Shown: in pieces, positions 45,443 through 54,343 of the stretch
How positions within the stretch are numbered: position 1 is the first letter of the stretch
Layout: every line of letters starts with the position of its first letter
Source: PoT sp049331405
GTDB taxonomy: Bacteria > Planctomycetota > Planctomycetia > Isosphaerales > Isosphaeraceae
Assembly: GCF_049331405.1 (NCBI RefSeq)
Contig: NZ_CP186274.1
Span: 744,001 to 808,000, forward strand
Length of the DNA: 64,000 bases
Direction of reading: 5' to 3'
The notes under the pieces: generated by a model
Databases searched by the model: none
What the model saw: only the letters and a program-made list of their open reading frames with translations
Told to the model about the DNA's origin: nothing
Position numbers and translations under genes: made by a program

Positions 45443-48400
45443 TCACCAGGCGAGGCCGATCCGATCGAGCCCCGCTCGGATGCGGTCGAGGTCCCAGACA
45501 TCGACCGATTTGTCGGTGCCGCCCGAGGCGAGGTATCGACCGGTGGCCAGGTAACGCCCCTTCGGGTCATACGCCATCGTGTTGACGATCCCGCGATGGT
45601 TGGGAAGTCGCAGGATCGGGGCGGATGTGTCGGAGGTCGACCAGATCTCGATCGGACCCTGGCCCGTGCTGACGGCGAGTTCGTGACCGTCGGGGGAGAA
45701 GGTCATTGTCATGAGACGCCCCTCAACCTCGCTGGTGCTGGTCCGGAGCCTCGTCTGGCTCTTCCCGCTCGAGGTCCGGACCAGGGCGACGTTCCCTTTA
45801 TTATCCCCGTACGCCAGGGTCGCGCCGTCGGGCGAGATGGCGAGCGAGGAGAGGTTATCGGGGAGGTCCCAATCGAGTCGCTGGGCGGTCGAGCCGTCGT
45901 ACGTCACGGCGTAGGCCTCGCCGGAGTAACTCAGCAGGTAGAGCCGATCGCCCTGGGCGTTCGCCACAATCTGCCGCCAAGGGGGCAAATCGTTGCGGCC
46001 GTTGTGCTGCCGGGGTGGTTCGACCTTCTTCGTCTCGTGGTCGGCCTTCACCGGGAATGCAGGCAGCAACAGGGGCCGGACTTGCTCCGGATCGTTGGAA
46101 CGCCAGACCAGGACCTGCGAGTCTCGCCCTATGTAGAGGGTCTGGCCCCCCAGCACCCGCGCCAACGGCGCGGGGAACATCAGGAATCGCCCGCCCCGCA
46201 TCGGTCCGCCTCGGCCTTCGGAGTGGGGGAGCCTGGCGACGTGCTGGAGTTGTGAGGGAGGTTCGGATTTCGACTCGGCGGAGCCGATCCAGGTTTGGAT
46301 CAAGGATTCGGAGTTGAACGTGACAATTCGATCCTGGTCGTCAAACACGAGCGCGTTGGGCCGTCCATTCCCCTTATTGAACTCGGCCGTACTCGGGACG
46401 ACATTCACATCGGTGTTTTGCAGGGCCCCCGGGCATTGCCCGGGCTTCCACGTCCGGACAACGCCCTTCACGGAGCTCATGGCGAGGAGGCCATCGCTGC
46501 GAAAGGCCAGGCTCGACAGGGTGCCTTCAAATCCGCCGAGCTGGACCCGGGCGACGGGGTTGTCGATCGTCCAGACCGCCGTCGTCGCCGACGAACCGCG
46601 GATCGACGCGGCGAGATTCTGGCCGTCGGGAGAGAAGGCGATATCCACGACGGACTCGGGCGTGGTGAGGATGGCCACGGCATCATTGAGTGCGGCCGGA
46701 TCCCAGAGCTCGACATTGTTGCCGCCGCCGCCGACGGCCAGGAGCGTCCCCCTCGGATTGAAGCGGAGGATCCGGAAGCTGCTCTGATATGGCGTGAAAC
46801 CGGGGAGCGAAGTCTTGGAATCGAGCTCCCAGAGCCGGACCGCCCCGTTGCCCGCCGTCGCCAGCAGGTTCGATGGGCCGAGCGTCAGGGTCACAAGCTC
46901 GGTCTGCGTTTCGATCTTGTCCAGCGGTCGGCCATTCTCGGCAGACCACAAGAAGACGGTCGACTCGCGGGCCCCGGCCGTGGCAACGGTCCTCCCGTCG
47001 GGCGAGAGCGAGGCGATCGGATAGCCGATCCCGCTATCCGGGCCCGATTTCGGCTCCCAGTGCATGAGGGTCGCGATCGGGGCCGAGGGCTGCTCCATGT
47101 CGTACAGGCAGACCTCCACCGGCATACGCCAGGGATCGTTACGCCCATCTCGACGCCCTTGCGAGTCGCCGCGACCGGGGCCTGCCGGATCCCTGACGGC
47201 CTCGACCGTGACGAAATGCTGGCCGTCGGTCGCGCCGAGGAGGGAGCGGAGATGCCGGCCGGGCATCTTGAGGTCGCGAAGCTTCGCGCCCGTGGTGGAG
47301 TCGAAGAGCTGCACCCCCTGGCCATCGGGCGAGAGCACGGCGATGCACTGGCCGATGATCGTGAGGCCGACGAGGCTGGGACGCCACTGACGGCCACCTT
47401 GCCCGGGCGTGCCGCCGGGGATGGGGCCGGTCTCCTGGCCGAGCAGGTTAAGCTTGTGCCGCTGGATCGGCTCTCGCGTGGCGACTTCCCAGAAGGTGAT
47501 CTCATCCACCTCGCTCTCATTGTTCAACTGCGGCAGAGAGGCGAGCCGGGCGCCCTCGGGTCCGAAGGTGATGGCGCGGGCGGGGCCCGTGGGAAAGTCG
47601 GGGCGGGCCTCGACGTTGCGGAGCATCAGGAACTCGACCGCCTCGTTCCGGAGCCTGGTCCGCAGGGCGGGCTCCGGCCCCATGGCGGCCGCTTCCTTGA
47701 GCAGGGCGAGGCCGGTCGCGCGGCGATTCGGCAGATTCGAGAGGCGGACGACCGAGGACTCGCGCCAGAGCTGCGAGCGGATCGCCGCGCGGGTCTGGTC
47801 GCGCTCGTGGACGACCTTGAAGAAGGCGAGTGAGGTCACGATCAGGACCATGGCCGCGGCCGTCGCCGAGACGATCGAGGTCGTCGGGTTGCGCTTCATG
47901 AACCGCCAGAGGCGCCCCATCGAGCTGATCCGCCTGGCGCGGACCGGCTCGTGGTGCTGGAACCGCTCGAGGTCCTCGGCGAAGTCCATGGCCGTCGCAT
48001 AGCGATCCTCGGGCCGCTTGGCGAGCGCCTTGATGACGATGGTCTCGAGGTCGCGGGGGATCCGGTTGTCGTACTGCCGGGGCGCGACGGGGTCTTTCGA
48101 GCCGATCTGGGCCACGAGCTCGGCCGCCGTCTGCCCCTGGAAGGGAGGCCTGAGAGTGAGGAGCTCGTAGAGGGTTGCCCCCAGGCTATAGACGTCGCTG
48201 CGGCCGTCGATGGCGCCGGTCTTGGCCTGCTCGGGGCTCATGTAGCGAGGCGTGCCGAGCAGGCTGTCGTGCTGCGTCAGGCCGGGATCCGAGAGGCGCC
48301 GCGCCAGGCCGAAGTCGGCGACCCATACGATCCCGCGGGCGTCGACGAGGAGGTTCGAGGGCTTGATGTCGCGGTGGATGATCCCGCGGCGATGGGCATG

Positions 48401-49246
48401 GGCCAGGGCCTCGGCCGCCTCGCGTCCCACCTCGGCGACCCAGCGGTAATAGGCCGAGCCCCTCGGGGGATCGAACGGCGGGGGCTCGTCCTTCTGCTCA
48501 CGCTTCCCGCCGACGCCTCCCACGCCGACGCTCGACCCGGAGAGATCGCCGTGGCTGCGGCCGACCCAGGTGGCCGTGTTGTCGTCGTCGGGCTGGTGAA
48601 GATGGATCGGGGTCAGGCCCGATCGGTTGAAGAACCGGGGGGTCCAGCCTCGACGGCCGGAGCTCATGTTGAGGGAGGTCGTCCCACCCTGGGAGTTGCC
48701 GGCGGCGACGGTCCGATCGCGGCGGAGGTGGCGGAGGACGCTGTCGAGGCCGCTCCCCTCGATGCGCTGCATGGCGTAGTAGCAGAGGCCGCCGACCTGG
48801 CCGACGTCGAAGACGGGGACGATGTGCGTGTGGTGCAGCCCCGCGGCCGTGCGTGCCTCATTGAGGAACCGCCTGCGGCCTGTGGAGTCGGGGGCGGCGT
48901 GGGTGCCGAGGACCTTGAGCGCGACGGGTCGGTCGAGGCCGACGTGGACCGCCTCGTAGACGGTCCCCATGCCCCCCCGGCCGAGCTCGCGGACGATCCG
49001 ATAGCCGGCGATGCGCCGGCCCGATTCGAGACGATGCCCTGGGCCGCCGCCGTCGCCGACGAGGCCGCGCACGAGGGCGAGCCCTTCGAGGGCGGCGCGG
49101 AGGTCGTCGTTCAGGTCCGGATAGCGTGCGGCGAAGTCCTCGGGGTCGGGCGCCTCGCCCCCCTCGGCCAGTGCGAGGAAGGCCTCGATCGCCTCTCCCA
49201 GTTGCTCATCCCGGTCGACCGGGTCGGTCTCAAAGCGGCGGACCAT
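45443..49246 (-). CDS. serine/threonine protein kinase with WD40 repeats
   Basis: A 1267-aa protein. Kinase domain about 80-440: glycine loop GRGGMGTVYEA, VALK (Lys111), HRDIKPSNLL (about 291-300), DFGLA (about 311-315), GTPRYMSPEQ. A low-complexity insert of about 85 residues (175-262) sits between the hinge and helix E. One membrane helix (SIVSATAAAMVLIVTSLAFF, about 465) is followed by about ten WD40-type blades with SPDGxxLA units. All catalytic residues are present. Topology: cytoplasmic kinase, periplasmic propeller. It overlaps the ECF sigma gene by 17 nt, a planctomycete arrangement in which the kinase is thought to act on sigma-factor control. Confidence 0.94.
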   Translation of the reverse strand: MVRRFETDPVDRDEQLGEAIEAFLALAEGGEAPDPEDFAARYPDLNDDLRAALEGLALVRGLVGDGGGPGHRLESGRRIAGYRIVRELGRGGMGTVYEAVHVGLDRPVALKVLGTHAAPDSTGRRRFLNEARTAAGLHHTHIVPVFDVGQVGGLCYYAMQRIEGSGLDSVLRHLRRDRTVAAGNSQGGTTSLNMSSGRRGWTPRFFNRSGLTPIHLHQPDDDNTATWVGRSHGDLSGSSVGVGGVGGKREQKDEPPPFDPPRGSAYYRWVAEVGREAAEALAHAHRRGIIHRDIKPSNLLVDARGIVWVADFGLARRLSDPGLTQHDSLLGTPRYMSPEQAKTGAIDGRSDVYSLGATLYELLTLRPPFQGQTAAELVAQIGSKDPVAPRQYDNRIPRDLETIVIKALAKRPEDRYATAMDFAEDLERFQHHEPVRARRISSMGRLWRFMKRNPTTSIVSATAAAMVLIVTSLAFFKVVHERDQTRAAIRSQLWRESSVVRLSNLPNRRATGLALLKEAAAMGPEPALRTRLRNEAVEFLMLRNVEARPDFPTGPARAITFGPEGARLASLPQLNNESEVDEITFWEVATREPIQRHKLNLLGQETGPIPGGTPGQGGRQWRPSLVGLTIIGQCIAVLSPDGQGVQLFDSTTGAKLRDLKMPGRHLRSLLGATDGQHFVTVEAVRDPAGPGRGDSQGRRDGRNDPWRMPVEVCLYDMEQPSAPIATLMHWEPKSGPDSGIGYPIASLSPDGRTVATAGARESTVFLWSAENGRPLDKIETQTELVTLTLGPSNLLATAGNGAVRLWELDSKTSLPGFTPYQSSFRILRFNPRGTLLAVGGGGNNVELWDPAALNDAVAILTTPESVVDIAFSPDGQNLAASIRGSSATTAVWTIDNPVARVQLGGFEGTLSSLAFRSDGLLAMSSVKGVVRTWKPGQCPGALQNTDVNVVPSTAEFNKGNGRPNALVFDDQDRIVTFNSESLIQTWIGSAESKSEPPSQLQHVARLPHSEGRGGPMRGGRFLMFPAPLARVLGGQTLYIGRDSQVLVWRSNDPEQVRPLLLPAFPVKADHETKKVEPPRQHNGRNDLPPWRQIVANAQGDRLYLLSYSGEAYAVTYDGSTAQRLDWDLPDNLSSLAISPDGATLAYGDNKGNVALVRTSSGKSQTRLRTSTSEVEGRLMTMTFSPDGHELAVSTGQGPIEIWSTSDTSAPILRLPNHRGIVNTMAYDPKGRYLATGRYLASGGTDKSVDVWDLDRIRAGLDRIGLAW

Positions 49247-49895
49247 CTTGATACCTCAGAGACCCCCCGGGGGGCCCGTCGAGCGACTTTTTCAGGCTTT
49301 TCAGGCCGCGAGCCCAGACCCCTCGGATCGACTTCCGGCTCAGGCCCATCCGGTCGCCGATCGCCTCGAATGAGAGCCCTTCGGCGTGGTAGAGCCAGAG
49401 GACCTCGGCCTCGGGTTCGGAGAGGTCGGAGAGGGCATCGGCCAGGAGGACCGTGAGCTCTCGGCGGCTCGCCGCCTCGCTCGGGCTCGTCTGGTCGAGG
49501 GCCAGCATGTCGAGGAGCCGGCCGCCTCCACGTTCGGGGTCGGCCCCCCCTTCCAGATTCCAAGGGGCGTCGAGGGGGACGTCCGGGCCCCCCGCGGAAC
49601 GCTTGGCCCGGTTGTGATACCGGGCCAGGTCCGCCAGTTTCTGGCCCACCAGGCGCCGGAGCCAGCCGACGAGGGCGGCTTCGTTCTGGCCGGTGAACTG
49701 GGGGAACTGCCGGATGACCTCGACGAGCGCCTCCTGGACGACGTCCGAGAGCTCGACGCGTTCCCGCAGCTTGGGACCCAGCCCCGTCCGAACCACCATT
49801 CGCAAGTAGTTGCGGTACAGGGCGCAGAGCTCGCCTAGCGCGTCAGTTTCCCCCGCGCGGGCCTTCGCCATGAGTTCGAGCGGACCCGCGGCCAT
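49230..49895 (-). CDS. ECF-type RNA polymerase sigma factor
   Basis: A 221-aa protein. The sigma2 region (about 20-95) has ALYRNYLRMVVRTGLGPKLRERVELSDVVQEALVEVIRQFPQF. The sigma4 region (about 145-205) has LADALSDLSEPEAEVLWLYHAEGLSFEAIGDRMGLSRKSIRGVWARGLKSLKK. An insert of about 30 residues links them. It belongs to the planctomycete ECF group associated with Ser/Thr kinases instead of membrane anti-sigma factors. ATG 49895 has GAGGAG and GAAGG upstream; the neighbouring TTG at 49898 is less likely. The stop overlaps the kinase start by 17 nt, so translation is coupled. Confidence 0.93.
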   Translation of the reverse strand: MAAGPLELMAKARAGETDALGELCALYRNYLRMVVRTGLGPKLRERVELSDVVQEALVEVIRQFPQFTGQNEAALVGWLRRLVGQKLADLARYHNRAKRSAGGPDVPLDAPWNLEGGADPERGGGRLLDMLALDQTSPSEAASRRELTVLLADALSDLSEPEAEVLWLYHAEGLSFEAIGDRMGLSRKSIRGVWARGLKSLKKSLDGPPGGSLRYQDGPPL

Positions 49896-50118
49896 CAACC
49901 TTCGCTCCTCGTATCCATCTAGGCGTCAGATCATCCGCCTTCGGACCTTCGTACTTTCTTATGATCGGTCCGGACGGGCGATGTGGCAAGCACTCATCTT
50001 GCAAAGGTCGGAGGTTCCTCCTCCATTTGCGCGGGCGAGCCCCCATCTCGTCGTTCGCCGCGGCCAAAATGCCGTCATCCATGCTGGTTTCACGCCGGGC
50101 TCTCGACGACGAACGGAG

Positions 50119-50150
50119 AAAACAAAAAGCCCCACGCCGAAGCGCGGGGC
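50119..50150 (-). terminator. Rho-independent terminator
   Basis: On the minus strand GCCCCGCG/CGTGGGGC (arms 50129-50150) is closed by a CTTCGG loop and followed by TTTTTGTTTT. It ends the first PEP-CTERM gene. Confidence 0.88.
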
Positions 50151-50186
50151 CCATCCAAAACTCGATGCATCCAGAGATGCGAAAGC

Positions 50187-50780
50187 TCAGGCGACCTTGC
50201 GACCACGGCGCAGGCGTCGGACGGCAAGCCCGGCCAGGACGGTCCCGCAGAGGGCGAGGGTCGACGGCTCCGGGACGGCGCTGATGTACGCATAGAGCGG
50301 GGCGGGGCCGCTCGGGCTGATCGTCTGCGGCACGTTCACGTGGAAGTTGCTGAGCGGGAATGGGAGGTTGCCCCAGTCGGTGATCGAGGCGACGGTCGCC
50401 TGCAACCCCGAGGAGGAGTTCCCGCTGATCGTCCCATTCAGGAGCCCGTTGATCTGGATGCCCGAATTGCCCGAGGCCGTGGTGAAGTTCACGTAGATCG
50501 AGAACGGGGTGTTCGAGTAGGTCAGGTTGGCGGAGTCGGGCAGGTTCAGCGCCGTATTGAAGGTACCGAGGTTGATCGAGCCGGGGGCGAAGACCGTCCC
50601 GCTGTTGCCATCGAACGAGATCGGGCTCGCGTACGGGCCATAAGTGCCATCGATCTCACTATAGTAAGTCGAATAGGAGATCGGAGAGGCCTCGGCGGAG
50701 CTCATCCCCAGGCCACTTAACAGGGTCACGGCGAGAACTAAGGCGGAGAGTCGGGTGCGGTTCAAGGGTGTGATCCTCAT
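50187..50780 (-). CDS. PEP-CTERM sorting domain protein (paralogue 1)
   Basis: A 197-aa protein with a signal peptide (LSALVLAVTLLSGLGMSSAEA). A beta-rich body shares with its neighbours the pattern ISYST...SPISF...FAPGSINLGTF...YSNTPFSIYV...INGLLNGTISG. The C-terminal sorting signal is VPEPSTLALCGTVLAGLAVRRLRRGRK: the VPEP motif, a membrane helix and a basic end. It is expected to be processed by an exosortase, which is not in the window. The ATG at 50780 aligns with a CTG in paralogue 2. Confidence 0.88.
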   Translation of the reverse strand: MRITPLNRTRLSALVLAVTLLSGLGMSSAEASPISYSTYYSEIDGTYGPYASPISFDGNSGTVFAPGSINLGTFNTALNLPDSANLTYSNTPFSIYVNFTTASGNSGIQINGLLNGTISGNSSSGLQATVASITDWGNLPFPLSNFHVNVPQTISPSGPAPLYAYISAVPEPSTLALCGTVLAGLAVRRLRRGRKVA

Positions 50781-51011
50781 CTTAAGCTGCTGCGAATCAA
50801 AGGTGGGATTAACTTTAGCTGGGGCGATCGGCGGCCATGGCCGGCGATCATTTCGACGACAGGCCCGCCTCGGCGCGAACCTCGAGCGATGGTTCCGCCG
50901 AACCCAGGCCGCTCCTTCCATGTCGTCGTCGGTTTAACGGGTCGACGAAGGATGGAGTGCGGAGCCCGATCGACCGATATCAAGCGTCAGACTCGCGTGG
51001 CGCAGACAGGA

Positions 51012-51038
51012 GCCCCGCACCAAAGCAAAGTGCGGGGC
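51012..51038 (-). terminator. hairpin terminator
   Basis: GCCCCGCAC/GTGCGGGGC with a 9-nt loop, 44 nt behind the second PEP-CTERM gene. The U tract is weak. Confidence 0.6.
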
Positions 51039-51081
51039 CTGTCCAACGAACGAATCTCGCCGATGGCTGCGATCAATCCGC

Positions 51082-51666
51082 TCAGGCGACGACCATCCGG
51101 CGACGCATGCGACGGACGGCGAGGCCGGCCAGGACGCTCCCGCACAGGGCGAGGGTGGTCGGCTCGGGGACGTTGTAGCTGACGTAGGCGTAGAGCGGCG
51201 AGGCTCCGCCGGGGCTGATGGTCTGCGGGGCGAGCACCTGGAAGGTATCCAGGGGGAACGGCAGGGGGTTGCCACCGATGTTCGTCACCGACGCGACCGA
51301 GGCTTGCAGGGTCGAGGAGGTGGTCCCGGTGATCGTCCCGTTGAGCAGGCCGTTGACCTGCAGGATCGACGTGCCCGAGCTGGTGTTGAAGTAGACGTCG
51401 ATCGTGAACGGGGTGTTGGCGTAGGTGAGGCTGGCGGACTCGGGCAGGCTCAACGAGGTGTTGAAGGTGCCGAGATTGATCGAGCCGGGCGTGTAGAGCG
51501 TCCCGGAGGAAGTTCCGAGGGAGATCGGGCTGGCGCCGGGGCCGAAGTTGCCGTCGATCCAGGCCGAGGTGGAGTAGGTGATCGGGGAAGCCTCGGCCGC
51601 GTTCATTCCCAGGCCGCCGAAGACCGTCAGTGCCAAAACCAGGGTGGAGAATCCGATCCGTCTCAA
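51082..51666 (-). CDS. PEP-CTERM sorting domain protein (paralogue 2)
   Basis: A 194-aa close paralogue of the gene at 50187-50780. It shares ASPITYST, GPGASPISL, YTPGSINLGTFNTSLSLPESASLTYANTPFTIDV, VNGLLNGTITG and PQTISPGGASPLYAYV. The C-terminus is VPEPTTLALCGSVLAGLAVRRMRRR. The position of the paralogue's ATG is CTG here (51681). The likely start is TTG at 51666, with GAGGAG at the right distance. Confidence 0.86.
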   Translation of the reverse strand: MRRIGFSTLVLALTVFGGLGMNAAEASPITYSTSAWIDGNFGPGASPISLGTSSGTLYTPGSINLGTFNTSLSLPESASLTYANTPFTIDVYFNTSSGTSILQVNGLLNGTITGTTSSTLQASVASVTNIGGNPLPFPLDTFQVLAPQTISPGGASPLYAYVSYNVPEPTTLALCGSVLAGLAVRRMRRRMVVA

Positions 51667-51735
51667 GGCTGTGCTCCTCAGTCTCAGGAATACAAAGGGG
51701 GATCAGCAACAGGTGATGCGACCGGTTGCGCTGGG

Positions 51736-52455
51736 TCAGCGATCGGTCAACGACAGGCCTGCAACCGGCGTGGCGCTCGTGCGACGAGGCCGCCGAATCC
51801 AGGCCACTCCGGCCACCGCCAGGGCGGAGATGGCGAGAGGGGATGGCTCCGGTACGGTCGTGACCTGGGCCATGAGCGGCGTCTCGCCGCCTCCCGGCGT
51901 CAGGCTGAGCACGACCGGCAACGCGACGCGGAACGCCGCGATCGGGAACGGGAGATCCAGGATCGGTACGGCCAGATTCTCGGGGATCTGGAGCGGTTGG
52001 TCGGGGGTCACGGAGATCACCGAGGCAACCACGTTCGACTCGCCCGAGGCGGAGACCGTTCCGTTCAGGACGCCATCGATCCAGAGTGCGCTGTAGGGCG
52101 ACACCGAGGGGGACGACGCCACATTCCCGCCGAGATTCGTCTGCAGCTCGATGGTGAATTCCGCGTTGTTGTACGTTGTGCTGCCCGAGGTCGGCTGGGT
52201 AACCACGAAGTTCCCGAGGCTGAAGGCTCCCGGAGCCTGGAACGACCCGTTCGTGACACCTTGGAAGCTGATCACGTTCGTGCCGATATAGCCGGGGACT
52301 GCACCGTCACCCTGGGACCACGGCCAGACCTGGCCCGTGGTGTTATACGTAATCGTTCCCGCGTCGGCGACGCGAGAGACCGAGCCGAGAAGCGAGAACA
52401 TCGCGGCGAAGGTCAGGATCGTGGACAACGTGGCCGTCTTGGGAGGGTGCTGCAT
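51736..52455 (-). CDS. PEP-CTERM sorting domain protein (paralogue 3)
   Basis: A 239-aa, more divergent paralogue. The signal peptide is TLSTILTFAAMFSLLGSVSRVADA. The shared body motifs are GTITYNTTG, NVISFQG, FQAPGAFSLGNFVV, TTYNNAEFTIEL, IDGVLNGTVS and VVASVISV. The sorting signal is VPEPSPLAISALAVAGVAWIRRPRR, followed by an unusual tail of 15 residues after the basic stretch. The start is ATG 52455. Confidence 0.84.
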   Translation of the reverse strand: MQHPPKTATLSTILTFAAMFSLLGSVSRVADAGTITYNTTGQVWPWSQGDGAVPGYIGTNVISFQGVTNGSFQAPGAFSLGNFVVTQPTSGSTTYNNAEFTIELQTNLGGNVASSPSVSPYSALWIDGVLNGTVSASGESNVVASVISVTPDQPLQIPENLAVPILDLPFPIAAFRVALPVVLSLTPGGGETPLMAQVTTVPEPSPLAISALAVAGVAWIRRPRRTSATPVAGLSLTDR

Positions 52456-52501
52456 GGGGAGCTCGGCGAAAATCGGGGGGAACCACCACTCCTAGGGGAA
52501 A

Positions 52502-52523
52502 AGCCCCTCGGTACCGAGGGGCT
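52502..52523 (-). terminator. Rho-independent terminator
   Basis: A 22-bp perfect palindrome centred on GGTACC, followed on the minus strand by TTTTCCCC. It ends the fourth PEP-CTERM gene (52567-53214). Confidence 0.8.
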
Positions 52524-52566
52524 ACCAACGCCATCCTATGACTACGGGGATGCCGGGCTCTTACGC

Positions 52567-53214
52567 TCAGGCAGCCTTGCGATTCTTGAAGTGGCGACGG
52601 ACGCCGAGGCCCGCGAGGGTCGTCAGGAACATGGCGACCGAGGTCGGCTCGGGGATCGGGGGAACCGGGTTGACCGGGGTCGTGTCCAGGTTCGCCTGGG
52701 CCGAGGTCTGACCGCCGAGTGTCGAGTTCGGGACGAGCGAGAGCGGGTTGTTGGGGACGCTCAGGGTGTTCGTGAAGTCGCCCGTCAGGAACGTGGGGTT
52801 GCTGATCGGGTCGAAGGTCGCCACAACGCTCGACTGGTTCCCGCCGGTCACGGTGCCGTTCAGGACGCCGCTGACCTTGATCGGGGTCTCGTTCGGGTCC
52901 GGCGTCTTGCCGTCGACCGACGAAACCAGGAAGGTGATGTGGAAGGGCGTGTTGGTGTACGTCGTGGATTGAGAGCCGGGCAGCGCCGCGACCTGGAACT
53001 CACCCAGGCTGAAGCCCGAGGGCGAGTTGAACGAGTTGCCGGTGATCGGGATGAAGCTGATCACGCCCGACCCGGAGACCCCCGTGGAGTCGATCGAGCC
53101 CGAAGTGTCATAGCTGATGATCGCATCCGCACGACCGCTCGCGGCGGTCAGGGCGACCATGCCAATAGCCAAGGCGAACATCCGAACCCCGGCAAAACGA
53201 CGTGACTTGCGCAT
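52567..53214 (-). CDS. PEP-CTERM sorting domain protein (paralogue 4)
   Basis: A 215-aa protein. The signal peptide is FAGVRMFALAIGMVALTAASGRADA. The shared body motifs are ISYDTSGSID, GVISFIP, FNSPSGFSLGEFQV, TTYTNTPFHITF, VSGVLNGTVTG and SSVVATF. The sorting signal is IPEPTSVAMFLTTLAGLGVRRHFKNRK. The ATG at 53214 follows GGAGGATGAG; the open frame 50 codons further up is not used. It is the first gene of the tandem set in the direction of transcription. Confidence 0.86.
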   Translation of the reverse strand: MRKSRRFAGVRMFALAIGMVALTAASGRADAIISYDTSGSIDSTGVSGSGVISFIPITGNSFNSPSGFSLGEFQVAALPGSQSTTYTNTPFHITFLVSSVDGKTPDPNETPIKVSGVLNGTVTGGNQSSVVATFDPISNPTFLTGDFTNTLSVPNNPLSLVPNSTLGGQTSAQANLDTTPVNPVPPIPEPTSVAMFLTTLAGLGVRRHFKNRKAA

Positions 53215-54343
53215 CTCATCCTCCTGAATAGATTGTCGCGCCTTATCGAGCGATTCTGCTGATCTCTTGATCTGGTTCGTCATCGCTCGATCGCCTGTCC
53301 CAGCCCCTGGGACTCGGCCTCTCCCCGAGGTTTCCTCGAGAGCCAAACCTGTCTCGACCGACACATCGGTGAGGTTGAGCGAACTCGGTACCTCATCGAC
53401 CCCATTCGGTCAACGCCGATTGGGCGAATCAACGGTGCCGGTCCTGACATAGACCGAACCCGCGGAACGACGGCGACATGTGGGGGTTGGGGGAGATGCG
53501 CTTAAGATGTGTGTTCATACCCGGCCTCCTTGCCTGGTCATGCCGACGCAGCCTTGAGTTTCGCTGCACGAAACCTCGGTGAAACGAACAGGCCGGAAAG
53601 TACTCCAATTCCGCGGGGGTGTAAACCGGAATTTTAGAAATTACACAGGATTTCTCGCGCCCCACGGCCGATAGCTATTAAGAGGTTCCGGGCCGACCAC
53701 CATCCCCCACGGCCGCTTTCTCATCCCAACCCGAAGGCCGCAAACAATCTGCGATCCGCGCCTGATCCATCGCGCTTCGCCCGCGTCTGGCCTGCCCACA
53801 ATTTCCTCGCCCCGGAAGAATCGAAAACTCACCGTCGACCACGACAGCCCACCTTAGTCCTCGCCGAAAACCCCGGACCGGAAACGTCCGCCTGCCTCGC
53901 CGTGGCGATCAGATTTTCCCTTGAGGGCTTGTTCAAGACGCGAATATTGAAGGGCGTGAGTTGCGGATTCTGGCGGGGATTGTCCCGGCTCTCCGCTCGT
54001 TTCTTGGAGGAGAGGGAGAAATCAGGAGTTTGAAAATATGTTAAGAGAATTGGATTGAATATTTTATTTATTGCTAAATACTAACATAAATAGAGAATGT
54101 TGTTATTGTGATTGGTGAAGATGCGGGCCGACGACGTGGAGGAGGCCGCCTTCACCCCGCGCCACTCCTCGATTGCTGAAATCAGGAGGGTATATTGTGT
54201 TAGGAACTTCATGGCTAAGATCATGCATCCGACGAATTGCCGACGGCCCCTCGGGCTCCCCGGTCGCGAGTTCGAGATCACGCGACCCTCGTCGATCGAG
54301 GGGCGGGCGTCGTCGATCCGTCGGTTCGTGACGAGGGTCTGAA
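53215..54343. other. 1.1-kb intergenic region
   Basis: It lies between the PEP-CTERM cluster and the kinase gene. It contains a 29-codon ORF with a consensus SD (53429-53518, minus) and an AT-rich island (about 54029-54115). The remaining short frames show no family features. Confidence 0.5.
53429..53518 (-). CDS. possible 29-aa leader peptide
   Basis: ATG 53518 has a consensus SD (AAGGAGG, 6 nt spacing) and opens a 29-codon frame beginning MNTHLKRISPNPHMSPS, ending 215 nt before the first PEP-CTERM gene. It matches no family I know. The strong SD is the only reason to list it. A translated leader controlling the downstream gene is one possibility. Confidence 0.3.
   Translation of the reverse strand: MNTHLKRISPNPHMSPSFRGFGLCQDRHR

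Noticed and set aside
54112..54342. 76-aa open frame upstream of the kinase gene
   Set aside because: It begins in the AT-rich island without an SD site and its sequence resembles no family. It ends two bases before the kinase ATG by chance of frame.
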